Shown piece by piece: positions 44,198 through 52,483 of a DNA stretch of 64,000 bases. Under the pieces are notes generated by a model. The model worked only from the letters and a program-made list of their open reading frames with translations. It did not search any database and was not told the origin of the DNA. The first letter of the stretch is position 1. Each line of letters starts with the position of its first letter. The translations under genes and the position numbers were made by a program. This DNA comes from CAIOYC01 sp965277345 (lineage in GTDB: Bacteria; Pseudomonadota; Alphaproteobacteria; Caulobacterales; Caulobacteraceae), in assembly GCA_965277345.1 (NCBI GenBank), contig CBDICI010000003.1:372001-436000 (forward strand). Reading direction: 5' to 3'.

Positions 44198-46282
44198 ATG
44201 ACTCGCGACGACGACCATTTCCGCATACGCCCCGGCAAGGTTCGCGACGGAGGCGCGGCGCGTCCGCCAAGGGTGGTGCGCCAGCGTCCCAAGACCTTCA
44301 TCGGCGAGGTGTATCAGGCCATCCGCCGGGCGGGCGGTAACCCCAATCGCCTGGCCGGGACGGGGAAGGGAAGCGGGCGGTTCAACGCGCGCGGCAGGGG
44401 CGCTCAGATCGCGTCGGGATTGAAGGGCCGGAACGGGTGGAGCCGGGACGGCAGTGGCGTCCGCAACCGCTCGCGCCGGGTGGCGGTTAAGGCCCGCGTG
44501 GTGAAGCTCAGTCCCCAGCGCGGCGCTACGCGCGGGCGGCACTTCGTTAGCGGCAAGGCGGTGGACGCGCACCTTCGATACTTGGAGCGCGACGGGGTGA
44601 CTCGCGACGGCGAGAAGGGCCAGGTCTATTCCGCCGACAAGGACATCGCCGATGGCCCGGCCTTCCTCGACCGGGGCCGCGAGGACCGCCACCAGTTCCG
44701 CTTCATCGTCTCCGCCGAGGAAGGCGTGGAGTTGTCCGATCTGCGGCAGACCACGCGCGACCTGATGACGGCGATGGAAGCCGACCTGGGCACCAAACTC
44801 GACTGGATCGCGGTCGATCACCACAATACCGGCCATCCCCACACCCACGTTCTGATGCGCGGCGTCACCGACGACGGCAAGATGCTCAATATCGCCGGGG
44901 ACTACATCGCCCACGGCGTCCGCGAGCGGGCGAGCGAGATCGTGACGCTGGAGCTGGGCCGCCAGACCGAGCAGGAGGTCAGCCGTCAGCTTGAGCGCGA
45001 GGTGGACGTCGAGCGGTTCACCCGGCTCGACCGGATGCTAATCGCGGCGCAGGAACGCGACGAGTTCTCTGATCTACGTCCCGATCGGGAAATGCTTGAA
45101 ACCGCCCGGCAGAACCGGGCATTGTTGATCGACCGCGCCCGCAAGCTGGAGCGGATGGGGCTGGCGACCGAACATACGCCGGGTATCTGGACCATATCGC
45201 CGCGCGCCGAACCCATGCTGCGCAAGCTTGGCATGCGCGGCGACATCATCAATACGATGCACCAAGCACTGGAGCGCGACGGGCTTGCGGAACGCCGATC
45301 GGTTGCCAGCTATGCCTTGCACCGCGACCGGCCCAACGAGCGGATCGTCGGGCGGGTTGTCGCCAAAGGGCTGGGTAGTGACGAGCTTGGCGAACGCATC
45401 GGCCTCACCGTCGACGGCGTAGATGGGCGCGTCCATCACATCGAAGTTCCGGCGAACAACGCTGAGGAGATCGGGCGCGGCAGTATTGTGGCCATCGAGC
45501 CGCCGCCAAGCGTTCCGCGCACCGCCGATCACAATATCCTCGCGGCGACCGATGCGAACGGCGTTTACAACCCGGCAGCGCATCGTGAGCAGGCGCTCGT
45601 GCGGCTCGGGGCCGAGGACGCCGATGCCTATGTCCGCAGCCATGTCCGCCGTCTGGAGGCGCTGCGCCGTGCCGGAACCGTCGAGCGCGTCCATTCGGAA
45701 CGCTGGACCATCCCCGCTGACTTGCCCGAACGCGGCCTTGCCTATGATCGCGAGCGGTTCGGAAATGGCCCGCGTATCGACGAGTTGTCGCATCTCCCTC
45801 TCGACCGGCAGGTGGGCCATGAGGGCGCGACCTGGCTCGACCGCACCATGCTCGGCAAGAGCGAGACCATGCCGCAGGCGGGCTTTGGCGGCGATGTGCG
45901 CGCCGCCTGGGACGCGCGAAAGAAGGCGCTCTCCGACATGGGCTATGTCCGCGATCTTGGCGGGGGCCAGTTCCGCGCGCCGACCGACCTGATCGCGCAA
46001 CTGGAGCGGGCCGAAATCAACCGATCAGGCAACAAGTTTGCCGCCGAACGCGGCCTCGACTGGCAGCCCACGGGGACGAGCGACCGCGTGTCGGGTAAGC
46101 TCGTTGGCCAAGCCCAGCTCAGCAGCGGGCGGTTTGCCATGATCGACAATGGCCTGGGGTTCCAGCTTGTGCCGTGGAACGACACGCTCGCCAAACGTCT
46201 TGGCCAGCAGGTTGACGGAATCCCCATGCCCGGAGGCGGCATCGACTGGACGCTCGGCAGAAACCGGGGATTGGGGCTTTAG
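44198..46282 (+). CDS. Relaxase/mobilization nuclease with DUF3363 domain
   Basis: This 694-residue relaxase nicks oriT and leads DNA transfer. A basic N-terminal 110 residues is followed by the VirD2/MobP-like nuclease core with the three-His motif DHHNTGHPHTHVLMRG near residues 208-222. From about 330 onward lies the DUF3363 domain, ending with the family-type GGGIDWTLGRNRGLGL. The catalytic Tyr is expected in HLRYLERD near 125-132. I start at MTRDDDHFRIRPGK (44198). The frame is open a further 59 codons, but no conserved sequence supports it. No coupling protein or pilus genes are nearby. Confidence 0.88.
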   Translation: MTRDDDHFRIRPGKVRDGGAARPPRVVRQRPKTFIGEVYQAIRRAGGNPNRLAGTGKGSGRFNARGRGAQIASGLKGRNGWSRDGSGVRNRSRRVAVKARVVKLSPQRGATRGRHFVSGKAVDAHLRYLERDGVTRDGEKGQVYSADKDIADGPAFLDRGREDRHQFRFIVSAEEGVELSDLRQTTRDLMTAMEADLGTKLDWIAVDHHNTGHPHTHVLMRGVTDDGKMLNIAGDYIAHGVRERASEIVTLELGRQTEQEVSRQLEREVDVERFTRLDRMLIAAQERDEFSDLRPDREMLETARQNRALLIDRARKLERMGLATEHTPGIWTISPRAEPMLRKLGMRGDIINTMHQALERDGLAERRSVASYALHRDRPNERIVGRVVAKGLGSDELGERIGLTVDGVDGRVHHIEVPANNAEEIGRGSIVAIEPPPSVPRTADHNILAATDANGVYNPAAHREQALVRLGAEDADAYVRSHVRRLEALRRAGTVERVHSERWTIPADLPERGLAYDRERFGNGPRIDELSHLPLDRQVGHEGATWLDRTMLGKSETMPQAGFGGDVRAAWDARKKALSDMGYVRDLGGGQFRAPTDLIAQLERAEINRSGNKFAAERGLDWQPTGTSDRVSGKLVGQAQLSSGRFAMIDNGLGFQLVPWNDTLAKRLGQQVDGIPMPGGGIDWTLGRNRGLGL

Positions 46283-46293
46283 GTGACGCTATT

Positions 46294-46709
46294 TCAGCGA
46301 GTCACGAAAGCGCGCCAGATCAGCGCTCCGGTCAGGACCAAAGCCGCGATCCAGACGACCACGATCACGACAGCAGCGGTTCGACTGGCGGGACGACCCT
46401 CCACCAACCGAGCGGTTTCGCGGTGTTCCTCCATGACTTCGGGCGGGACCAGTTTGATGACGAGCATCACGCCGAGCGGCACGAGGATCAGGTCGTCGAG
46501 ATAGCCGATGATGGGATGAAGTCCGGAACCAGATCGATCGGCGACAGCGCGTGGGCGGCAACCACGAAGGCGAGCGCTTTGGCATACCAGGGGGTGCGGG
46601 GATCGCGCGCGGCGAGATAGATCGCATGGACATCCTGTTTCACGCCGCGCGCCCACCGCCGAAGGCGTGCAAGCCGGGATGGCTGTTCGGTTTCGATCTC
46701 ATCATGCAC
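46294..46709 (-). pseudogene. DUF1232 (YkvA-like) membrane protein, frameshifted
   Basis: The N-terminal half (from a GTG at 46709, with YLAARDPRTPWYAKALAF and LSPIDLVPDFIP) and the C-terminal half (IIGYLDDLILVPLGVML and a second membrane helix) lie in different frames. The break is at 46513-46515, a run of three G on the plus strand. With one more G the protein reads continuously across the conserved DFIP-IIGYLDD junction. It is either a decayed gene or an indel error. DUF1232 proteins are small two-helix membrane proteins of unknown role. It converges with the relaxase. Confidence 0.75.
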
Positions 46710-46769
46710 AGCGTCACTATACCGGCAAAGTGCCAAAGCCGTCGCCGTTTGTGGCGACCCTGACGCGTC

Positions 46770-46798
46770 TTGATATGTGTGTCGTTTTGACGTACATA
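46770..46798 (+). promoter_or_regulatory. Sigma70-type promoter of the toxin-antitoxin pair
   Basis: TTGATA (46770-46775) and TACATA (46793-46798) lie 17 bases apart. Transcription from about 46805 would leave a 15-base leader with GGAGA before the antitoxin start at 46820. Imperfect inverted sequence TGTGTCGT...ACGTACA overlaps the spacer and -10 box and could be the antitoxin's own operator. Confidence 0.55.
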
Positions 46799-46819
46799 GT
46801 AGAGACGATGGAGAATGCC

Positions 46820-47122
46820 ATGATCAGCAAAGCCACCGCCCGCAAGGAGCGGATCACCCGTGACGACCGCCTCGGTTTCCGGCTCGATGAGCAGACCAAA
46901 GGGCTGATCGAGCGCGCCGCGCAACTGGAACGGCGCAAGATCAGCGACTATTGCCTTACCGCCATTGCGGAGGCCGCGCGCCGAACCATTGCCGAACATG
47001 AGACGCTCAATCTTTCCGAGCGCGACAGGGCGGCGTTTTTCGATGCGATGATCCATCCGCCCGCACCCAGTGAACGGCTTGCGCGCGCACTCGCAGACCA
47101 CAGCCGCCGCGTCGGCGCATGA
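46820..47122 (+). CDS. DUF1778 antitoxin (ribbon-helix-helix)
   Basis: This 100-residue antitoxin has a ribbon-helix-helix N-terminus with DRLGFRLDEQTKGLIERAAQLERRKISDYCLTAIAEAARRTI across residues 16-57, which I describe as the DNA-binding part. The C-terminal tail that blocks the toxin includes LSERDRAAFFDAMIHPPAPSERL. DUF1778 proteins neutralise GNAT toxins (TacAT/AtaRT type) and repress their own operon. GGAGA at 46810-46814 favours the ATG at 46820 over 46808. The toxin gene begins three bases after the stop. Confidence 0.9.
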   Translation: MISKATARKERITRDDRLGFRLDEQTKGLIERAAQLERRKISDYCLTAIAEAARRTIAEHETLNLSERDRAAFFDAMIHPPAPSERLARALADHSRRVGA

Positions 47123-47125
47123 CCC

Positions 47126-47650
47126 GTGGCGCTATCCGAACCTGACTTGGCCGTCGTCCCGTTGGGCGACGGCCACGACCGCGCCCACTTCTGCTGCGGG
47201 GTCGAGAGCCTTGACCGCTATTTGCAAACCCAGGCCGGTCAGGACGTGCGCCGCCGCGCCAACGGGGTGTTTGTGCTGGCCGATAGGGGGGCGCCTGATC
47301 GCGTGCTGGGCTACTACACGCTTTGCGCCACGGCGCTGCCTCCCGGCGATGTTCCCGACGCGGCCCGCAAGCACATCCCGCGCTACCCGCTGGTCAGCGC
47401 CACGTTGATCGGGCGGCTTGCTGTGGCGAAGGCCCGGCACGGCCAGCGGCTAGGCGCGGTTCTATTGGCGGACGCGCTACGCCGGGCACTGGCCAGCGCG
47501 GAGACGGTGGGGTCATCGATGATTGTGGTCGATGCTTTGGACGACGGCGCGGCGGCTTTCTATGCCGCGCACGGCTTCGTGCGATTGCCCGAGTCGTTGC
47601 GCCTCATTCTGCCGATGAGGGCCGTCGAACGCATGATGGCATCGTCATGA
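47126..47650 (+). CDS. GNAT-family toxin (TacT/AtaT-like)
   Basis: This 174-residue GNAT acetyltransferase is of the toxin branch. The opening FCCGVESLDRYLQTQAGQD with VRRRANGVFVL is diagnostic for TacT-like proteins, and LIGRLAVAKARHGQRLGAVLLADALRRAL (split across motif A) holds the acetyl-CoA loop. FYAAHGFVRLPE carries the catalytic Tyr region. These toxins acetylate the amino acid on charged tRNAs and stop translation. The start is GTG, three bases after the antitoxin stop. The pair should stabilise the island or act in defence. Confidence 0.9.
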   Translation: MALSEPDLAVVPLGDGHDRAHFCCGVESLDRYLQTQAGQDVRRRANGVFVLADRGAPDRVLGYYTLCATALPPGDVPDAARKHIPRYPLVSATLIGRLAVAKARHGQRLGAVLLADALRRALASAETVGSSMIVVDALDDGAAAFYAAHGFVRLPESLRLILPMRAVERMMASS

Positions 47651-47780
47651 CGCGCGCCATGACCAGCCCATCCCCGCCTTACGCCGCCGCGCGCAAGTAT
47701 GCCCACGCTCTGCTACGAGGCGTAGCCAAGCGTAAAGAAACGCTATTCTTCCAGAGCGTTGGTTCGGCGATTCTGGCGCA

Positions 47781-48005
47781 ATGCCCCGAGTCTCGCGCCC
47801 GCATCCGCCAACCGCGTCCGAACAGCTTGAACGGCTGCTTGGAAAACCGTGGCCGTTTCCGGGGCGTCCGCCGAAGCACGACCTTGAGACCTGGACCGTC
47901 ACCGACGATTGGCCCGAACGGGTGCCGATCACAAACGCCGAGGTCGATGTATTTGAGGCTTGGTTCGGCGACCTGTTCGACGAGTTGTTCGGGCCTTGCC
48001 GATGA
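47781..48005 (+). CDS. Small acidic protein upstream of the recombinase
   Basis: This 74-residue protein starts MPRVSRPHPPTASEQLERLLGK and ends with an acidic, aromatic-rich segment (NAEVDVFEAWFGDLFDELFG). No domain is recognised. It lies 18 bases upstream of the serine recombinase, between the toxin and the recombinase. Placement next to a large serine recombinase would fit a directionality factor or a small accessory protein, but it is not obviously DNA-binding. No clear ribosome binding site is seen, and the gap 47651-47780 before it shows nothing else. Confidence 0.45.
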   Translation: MPRVSRPHPPTASEQLERLLGKPWPFPGRPPKHDLETWTVTDDWPERVPITNAEVDVFEAWFGDLFDELFGPCR

Positions 48006-48023
48006 GTTGAGGAGATTGTCGTC

Positions 48024-49797
48024 ATGACCGTGCCGCTACGCGCCGCACTCTATCTGCGCGTCTCGACCGCGCGGCAGGCCGAGCATGACGTGTCGATCCC
48101 GGACCAGCGCAAGCAGGGCGAAGCCTATTGCGCCGCGCGCGGCTACCAGCTTGTCGAGACGTTCGTGGACGCGGGCGCATCCGCCACCAACGACCGCCGC
48201 CCCGAGTTCCAGCAGATGATAGAGGCCGGGACGGCCAAGCCCGCGCCGTTCGAGGTGGTGGTCGTCCACTCGTTCAGCCGGTTCTTCCGCGATCACTTCG
48301 AGTTGGAATTCTACGTCCGCAAGCTGGCGAAGAACGGCATCCGCCGCTATCGATCACCCAGGAATGGGCGACGACCCGATGCACGTGATGATGCGCCAGA
48401 TCATGGCGCTGTTCGACGAGTATCAATCCAAGGAGAACGCCAAGCACGTCCTCCGCGCCTTGAAGGAGAATGCCCGGCAGGGCTTCTGGAACGGCTCGCT
48501 GCCGCCGATCGGCTACCGCGTCGTCGCCGCCGAGCAGCGCGGCGCCAAGATCAAGAAGAAGCTGGAGATCGACCCGCTCCATGCAGACACCGTGCGGCTG
48601 GCGTTCCGGCTCGCGCTGGAGGGTGACGGCGCGTCCGGCCCGATGGGCGTCAAGTCGATCACCAAGTATCTGAACGAACACCGTATCTTCACCCGCGACG
48701 GCGGACGCTGGGGCATCGGCACCGTCCATCGGATGCTGACCCGGCGAACCTATATCGGGCAACACGAGTTCAACCGGCGCACCAAGAACGGCGACAACAA
48801 GCCCGACGAGGAAGTCATCCCAGTCGCGGTCCCACCGATCATCGACCAAGCCGTGTTCGACGCCGTGCAGGTTCGTATGAAAGCCCGGAACCCTAAGGTA
48901 ATGCCGCCGCAGGTCGTCGGCGGCCCAACGCTGCTGACCGGTCTGATCCATTGCGCCAAGTGCGGCGGAGCAATGACCATCCGCACCGGCAAGGGCGGGA
49001 GGTATCGCTACTACACATGCTCGACCAAGGCGCGGCAGGGACCGACCGCCTGCACCGGCATGACGGTTCCGATGGAGAAGCTGGACGCGCTGGTCGCTGG
49101 GCATCTTGAGGACGGGCTGCTCGATCCAGCACGGCTAGAGGAGGTATTGGCGACGGTTCTCGACCGGCGACAAGAGCGCACCGAGCGCCGCCGCGATCAC
49201 ATCGCCGAGTTGAACAAGCGGGCGACGGAGACAGACCTCCGCCTCAAGCGGCTCTACGACGCCATCGAGAGTGGTGTTGCCGATCTGAACGACCCCGACC
49301 TCAAGGACCGCATCGCCAGCCTCAAGTCCATCCGTGACCAGTCGCGAGTTGATGCAGACCGCGCATCGGCGATGCTTGAAAGCGCGGGCCAGAAAGCGAT
49401 CACCGCGCCCATGCTTGCCAAGTTCGCGCAGACCGCTCGTCAGCGGATGCGCCTGCCCGGTGGCGGCTATCGCCGCGACCATCTCCGCGCCCTCGCCCAG
49501 CGCGTTGAGGTCAACGACGGCGAGGTTCGCATCAAGGGATCGAAGTCCGACCTGTTGCGGACGCTTGCCGCCGCAGGCGGGGCCGGAACACTGCCAGGCG
49601 CGGTGCCCAGCTTTGTTCCGAGGTGGCGGATGGGGTGGGATTCGAACCCACGGTGGGCTTTCACCCACGGCGGTTTTCAAGACCGCTGCCTTAGACCACT
49701 CGGCCACCCATCCTGGGCGCGCTGCATAGCCGGACGCCGGTGCAAACACGAGGGCGAACCGCACCCATCCCCGGGGAACGTGGTGCACGGGGTTTAA
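48024..49797 (+). pseudogene. Large serine recombinase, broken by two one-base deletions
   Basis: The N-terminal catalytic part (ALYLRVSTARQ with Ser14, VVVHSFSRFFRDHFELEFYVRKLAKNGI) is in one frame. SITQE is in a second frame and MGDDPMHVMMRQIMALFDEYQSKENAKHVL onward in a third. One base appears lost near 48340-48351 and another (A) at 48361-48365, where GAAATGGGC would be expected. Beyond are the recombinase domain, a zinc ribbon (CAKCGG...CSTKARQGPTAC) and a coiled coil (about 49150-49400). After about 49620 the frame reads antisense tRNA-Ser, so the real C-terminus is near there. GAGGAG precedes the ATG at 48024. Confidence 0.85.
49624..49713 (-). tRNA. tRNA-Ser (anticodon TGA)
   Basis: The 90-nt gene starts GGATGGGTGGCCGAGTGG at the right end, has the anticodon loop CTTGAAA flanked by GCGGT and ACCGC, a long variable arm GTGGGTGAAAGCCCAC, and the T arm GTGGGTTCGAATCCCAC. 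It ends with CCATCC, a G discriminator and an encoded CCA. Its 3' end abuts the accessory island, and the recombinase frame runs antisense through it, so it is the insertion site. Confidence 0.96.
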
Positions 49798-49889
49798 CCA
49801 CATCGCTTAGCCAACCCGAAATGGGCGGTGGGTAATATGCTCCCCATCGGGCGGCAAAAGCTGCCGATGCTGGGATGTCAGGGAGCAGA

Positions 49890-50834
49890 ATGGCTTCATC
49901 CATGCTTAACGCGCCGGGCCTGGCCCGGGCGCGCACGGGAACGCTCGTGCTGTCGCTGGCCGGGCTGCTCGGCGCCTGCGCCAGCCTGACGCCGGAGGAT
50001 CCTGTGGCGACCCGCTTTCGCGCCGACGCGGGTTCGCCGGGCTCCCTGACGCGGGCCGACCGGTCCACGCCGCAGCCGGGGCAGGGCGGGGGCCGCTACA
50101 AGGTCGGCGCACCCTATCAGGAGGGCGGCGTCTGGTACGTGCCGGCCGAACAGCCGGGCTATGACGAGGTCGGCCTGGCTTCCTGGTACGGCGACGCCTT
50201 CAACGGCAAGAAGACCGCCAATGGCGAGACCTTCGATATGCACGCCATTTCCGCCGCGCACGCCACCTTGCCGATGCCGTGCATGGTGGAGGTGACCAAT
50301 CTCGACAACGGGCGGGTGATCCAGGTGCGCCTGAACGACCGGGGGCCGTATCACCCCGGCCGCATCATCGACCTGTCCCACGCCGCGGCCGAACAGCTCG
50401 GCTATGCGGTGAAGGGCACCACCCGGGTGCGGGTGCGCTATGTGGGGCCGGCGCCGCTGACCGAAATCGCCGCGCCGGCGACCATCGCCCTGGGGTCGCG
50501 CGTGGCCGACTTCATGACCCCGCCGCATCCGGCGCCGCGCTATCAGATCGACCCGCCATCGGCGGCGGACGCCCGCACGCCGTCGCCCGTCGGCGCCGTG
50601 ACCGGCTTCTATGTCGTCCAGGCCGGCGCCTTCTCCAGCCGCGCCACGGCCGAACGGGTCGCCTCGCGTCTCGGCTCGGCCGGCAAGGCCAGCGTCCGGC
50701 CCCTGGCCCGCGGCGGTTCGACCCTTTACCGCGTGGTGGTGGGGCCGTGGACAGACGGCGTGGCCGCCGCGTCGGCGCGCAGCCAGGTCGCCGCGCTCGG
50801 CTTCAGTGACGCCCGGGTCGCCGCCGGCTTCTGA
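49890..50834 (+). CDS. rlpA: RlpA-like septal lytic transglycosylase lipoprotein
   Basis: RlpA cleaves glycan strands lacking stem peptides at the division septum. The 314-residue protein has a lipoprotein signal with LGAC, Cys30. The double-psi beta-barrel domain carries GLASWYGDAFNGKKTANGE (about 88-106) and RLNDRGPYHPGRIIDLS, and the C-terminal SPOR domain (about 235-314, FYVVQAGAFSSRATAERVA) binds denuded peptidoglycan. AGGGAG at 49880-49885 supports the ATG at 49890 rather than 49875. It is the first core gene to the right of the island. Confidence 0.93.
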   Translation: MASSMLNAPGLARARTGTLVLSLAGLLGACASLTPEDPVATRFRADAGSPGSLTRADRSTPQPGQGGGRYKVGAPYQEGGVWYVPAEQPGYDEVGLASWYGDAFNGKKTANGETFDMHAISAAHATLPMPCMVEVTNLDNGRVIQVRLNDRGPYHPGRIIDLSHAAAEQLGYAVKGTTRVRVRYVGPAPLTEIAAPATIALGSRVADFMTPPHPAPRYQIDPPSAADARTPSPVGAVTGFYVVQAGAFSSRATAERVASRLGSAGKASVRPLARGGSTLYRVVVGPWTDGVAAASARSQVAALGFSDARVAAGF

Positions 50835-50890
50835 TCCGCCCCGTTCTGATCCGCATCGCCTGTCTTGCGTCCTTAAGCGAAGCGGCCAAT

Positions 50891-51535
50891 GTGGGCGGTG
50901 TGCGCCGTGGATTCTTCATCACTTTTGAAGGCGGGGAGGGGGCCGGGAAATCCACCCAGGTCCGCCGCCTCGCCGAACGGCTGACCGCCGCGGGGCGCGA
51001 GGTGGCGACCACGCGCGAGCCCGGCGGCTCCGGGGGGGCGGAGGCGATCCGCGCCTTGCTGGTGGAGGGGGCGGCCGACCGCTGGTCGCCGCTGTCGGAA
51101 ACCCTTTTGCTCTACGCCGCGCGCGCCGATCATCTGAAGCGGCTGATCCGTCCGGCGCTGGCGCGGGGCGCGGTGGTGATCTGCGACCGGTTCGCCGATT
51201 CCACCCGCGCCTATCAGGGCGCCGGGGGCGGCGTGGCGGCTGACTTTATCGGGGCGCTGGAGGCCGAGGTGCTGGGCGAGACCCGGCCGGATCTGACCCT
51301 GATCCTCGACCTGCCGGCCGAGCGCGGGCTGGCGCGGGCGGCGGGGCGGGGCGGGGCGGAGGCGCGCTTCGAGAGCAAGGGGTTGGCGTTTCACCAGCGC
51401 CTGCGCGACGGGTTCCTCCTGCTCGCCCGCGCCGAGCCGGAGCGCTGCGTGGTGATCGACGCCGACGGGCCGATGGACGCCGTGGCCGCCGCCATCGCCG
51501 CGGTGGTGTCCTTGCGCCTGGAGGCGGCGGCGTGA
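50891..51535 (+). CDS. tmk: Thymidylate kinase
   Basis: The enzyme phosphorylates dTMP to dTDP. The 214-residue protein has the P-loop FEGGEGAGKSTQ near residues 12-23, the DR(Y/F) motif in VICDRFADSTRAYQGAG near 96-112 and the lid region RAAGRGGAEARFE near 155-167. The start is GTG at 50891, or the GTG three codons on. There is no strong ribosome site near either. The stop overlaps holB (GTGA). Confidence 0.95.
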   Translation: MGGVRRGFFITFEGGEGAGKSTQVRRLAERLTAAGREVATTREPGGSGGAEAIRALLVEGAADRWSPLSETLLLYAARADHLKRLIRPALARGAVVICDRFADSTRAYQGAGGGVAADFIGALEAEVLGETRPDLTLILDLPAERGLARAAGRGGAEARFESKGLAFHQRLRDGFLLLARAEPERCVVIDADGPMDAVAAAIAAVVSLRLEAAA

Positions 51536-52470
51536 GCGATTGGCTGCATACCGGGCGCCAGATCGCCGCCTTCGAGGACGCGCTGGCCCGCGGTCGGCTG
51601 CATCACGCCTGGCTGCTCACTGGACCGCAGGGCGTCGGCAAGGCCGGCTTCGCTTGGCGCGCCGCGGCCCGCCTGCTCGGCGCGCGGGACTTCGCGGCGC
51701 CGGTGGACGATCCGGCGGTGCGGCTGATGGCGGCCGGCTCTCACCCCGATTTCATCAAGCTGGAGCTGGAGGAGCGGCAGGCGGGGGGGCTCCGGCGGGA
51801 GATCACCGTCGATCAGGCCCGCAGGTTGCCGGAGTTCTTCGCCAAGGCGCCCGCCATCGCCCCCTATCGCGTGGCCATCATCGACGCCGCCGACGATCTC
51901 AACCCCAACGCCGCCAACGCGGTGCTGAAGACGCTGGAGGAGCCGTCGGCCCGGGGGGCGATCCTGCTGATCTCGCACGCGCCGGGGCGCCTGTTGCCCA
52001 CCATCCGCTCGCGCTGCCGTCGGTTGGCGTTTTCGCCGTGGGACGAGGCCGACGTCACCGCCTTGCTGCAGGCGCGGGGCCAGGACCCCGCCATCGCCGC
52101 CATGGCCGGGGGTTCGCCGGGGCGTGCCCTGGCGCTGGCTGAGCAGGGGGGGCTGGACGTGCAGCGGCAGGTGGAGGCCCTGCTGGCCGCCGCCGGCCCG
52201 GCGCGGCTGGCGGCGATCCAGACCCTGGTGGACGGGCTGCGCGGCGAGCCCGGACGGCTCCGCTTCGCCCTGATCGTCGAGCGGCTGGCCGCGGCGGCGC
52301 GGCGGCGGGCGCTGGCGGGCGAAGGCGCGGGGGAAGGCTGGGCGCAGGCCTGGGAACGGCTCGCCGCCCTCACCGGCATGGTGGAGGGGTTGAACCTCGA
52401 CCGCGCCGATGCGCTCTCGGTGGCCATGGAGACCGTTGGGACCGCCACACGGATGGCCCATAACGCCTGA
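51532..52470 (+). CDS. holB: DNA polymerase III delta' subunit
   Basis: This is the clamp loader subunit. It is a 312-residue AAA+ protein with the N-terminal region HHAWLLTGPQGVGKAGFAWRAA near residues 25-46 (P-loop) and LNPNAANAVLKTLEEPSARGAILLISHAPGRLLPTIRSRC spanning sensor and arginine-finger positions near 125-164. The conserved SRC is present. It overlaps tmk by GTGA and is followed 13 bases later by tatD, a standard alphaproteobacterial order (metG often follows, but is absent here). Confidence 0.93.
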   Translation: MSDWLHTGRQIAAFEDALARGRLHHAWLLTGPQGVGKAGFAWRAAARLLGARDFAAPVDDPAVRLMAAGSHPDFIKLELEERQAGGLRREITVDQARRLPEFFAKAPAIAPYRVAIIDAADDLNPNAANAVLKTLEEPSARGAILLISHAPGRLLPTIRSRCRRLAFSPWDEADVTALLQARGQDPAIAAMAGGSPGRALALAEQGGLDVQRQVEALLAAAGPARLAAIQTLVDGLRGEPGRLRFALIVERLAAAARRRALAGEGAGEGWAQAWERLAALTGMVEGLNLDRADALSVAMETVGTATRMAHNA

Positions 52471-52483
52471 TGCCGCCCGCCCC

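Larger units (their letters stand above)
31970..49624. mobile_element. Mobilizable defence island between fbp and tRNA-Ser
   Basis: This 17.6-kb block holds only accessory functions: a GmrSD-type nuclease, a Vsr/C5-methyltransferase/GHKL/Z1/PD-(D/E)XK/AIPR restriction cluster, a relaxase, a toxin-antitoxin pair and a serine recombinase whose 3' end runs into tRNA-Ser. Both sides are core genes. The right end is well placed at the tRNA 3' end. The left end is estimated from the fbp 5' region. No conjugative pilus genes are present, so it would need a helper to transfer. Several genes, including the recombinase, are frameshifted. Confidence 0.75.

Noticed and set aside
46776..46799. Strong operator palindrome upstream of the antitoxin
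   Set aside because: TGTGTCGT and ACGTACA pair only partly. I mention it with the promoter but do not claim a separate operator.
49620..49797. Extra C-terminal residues of the recombinase
   Set aside because: They are the antisense translation of tRNA-Ser and its flank and are not part of the enzyme.
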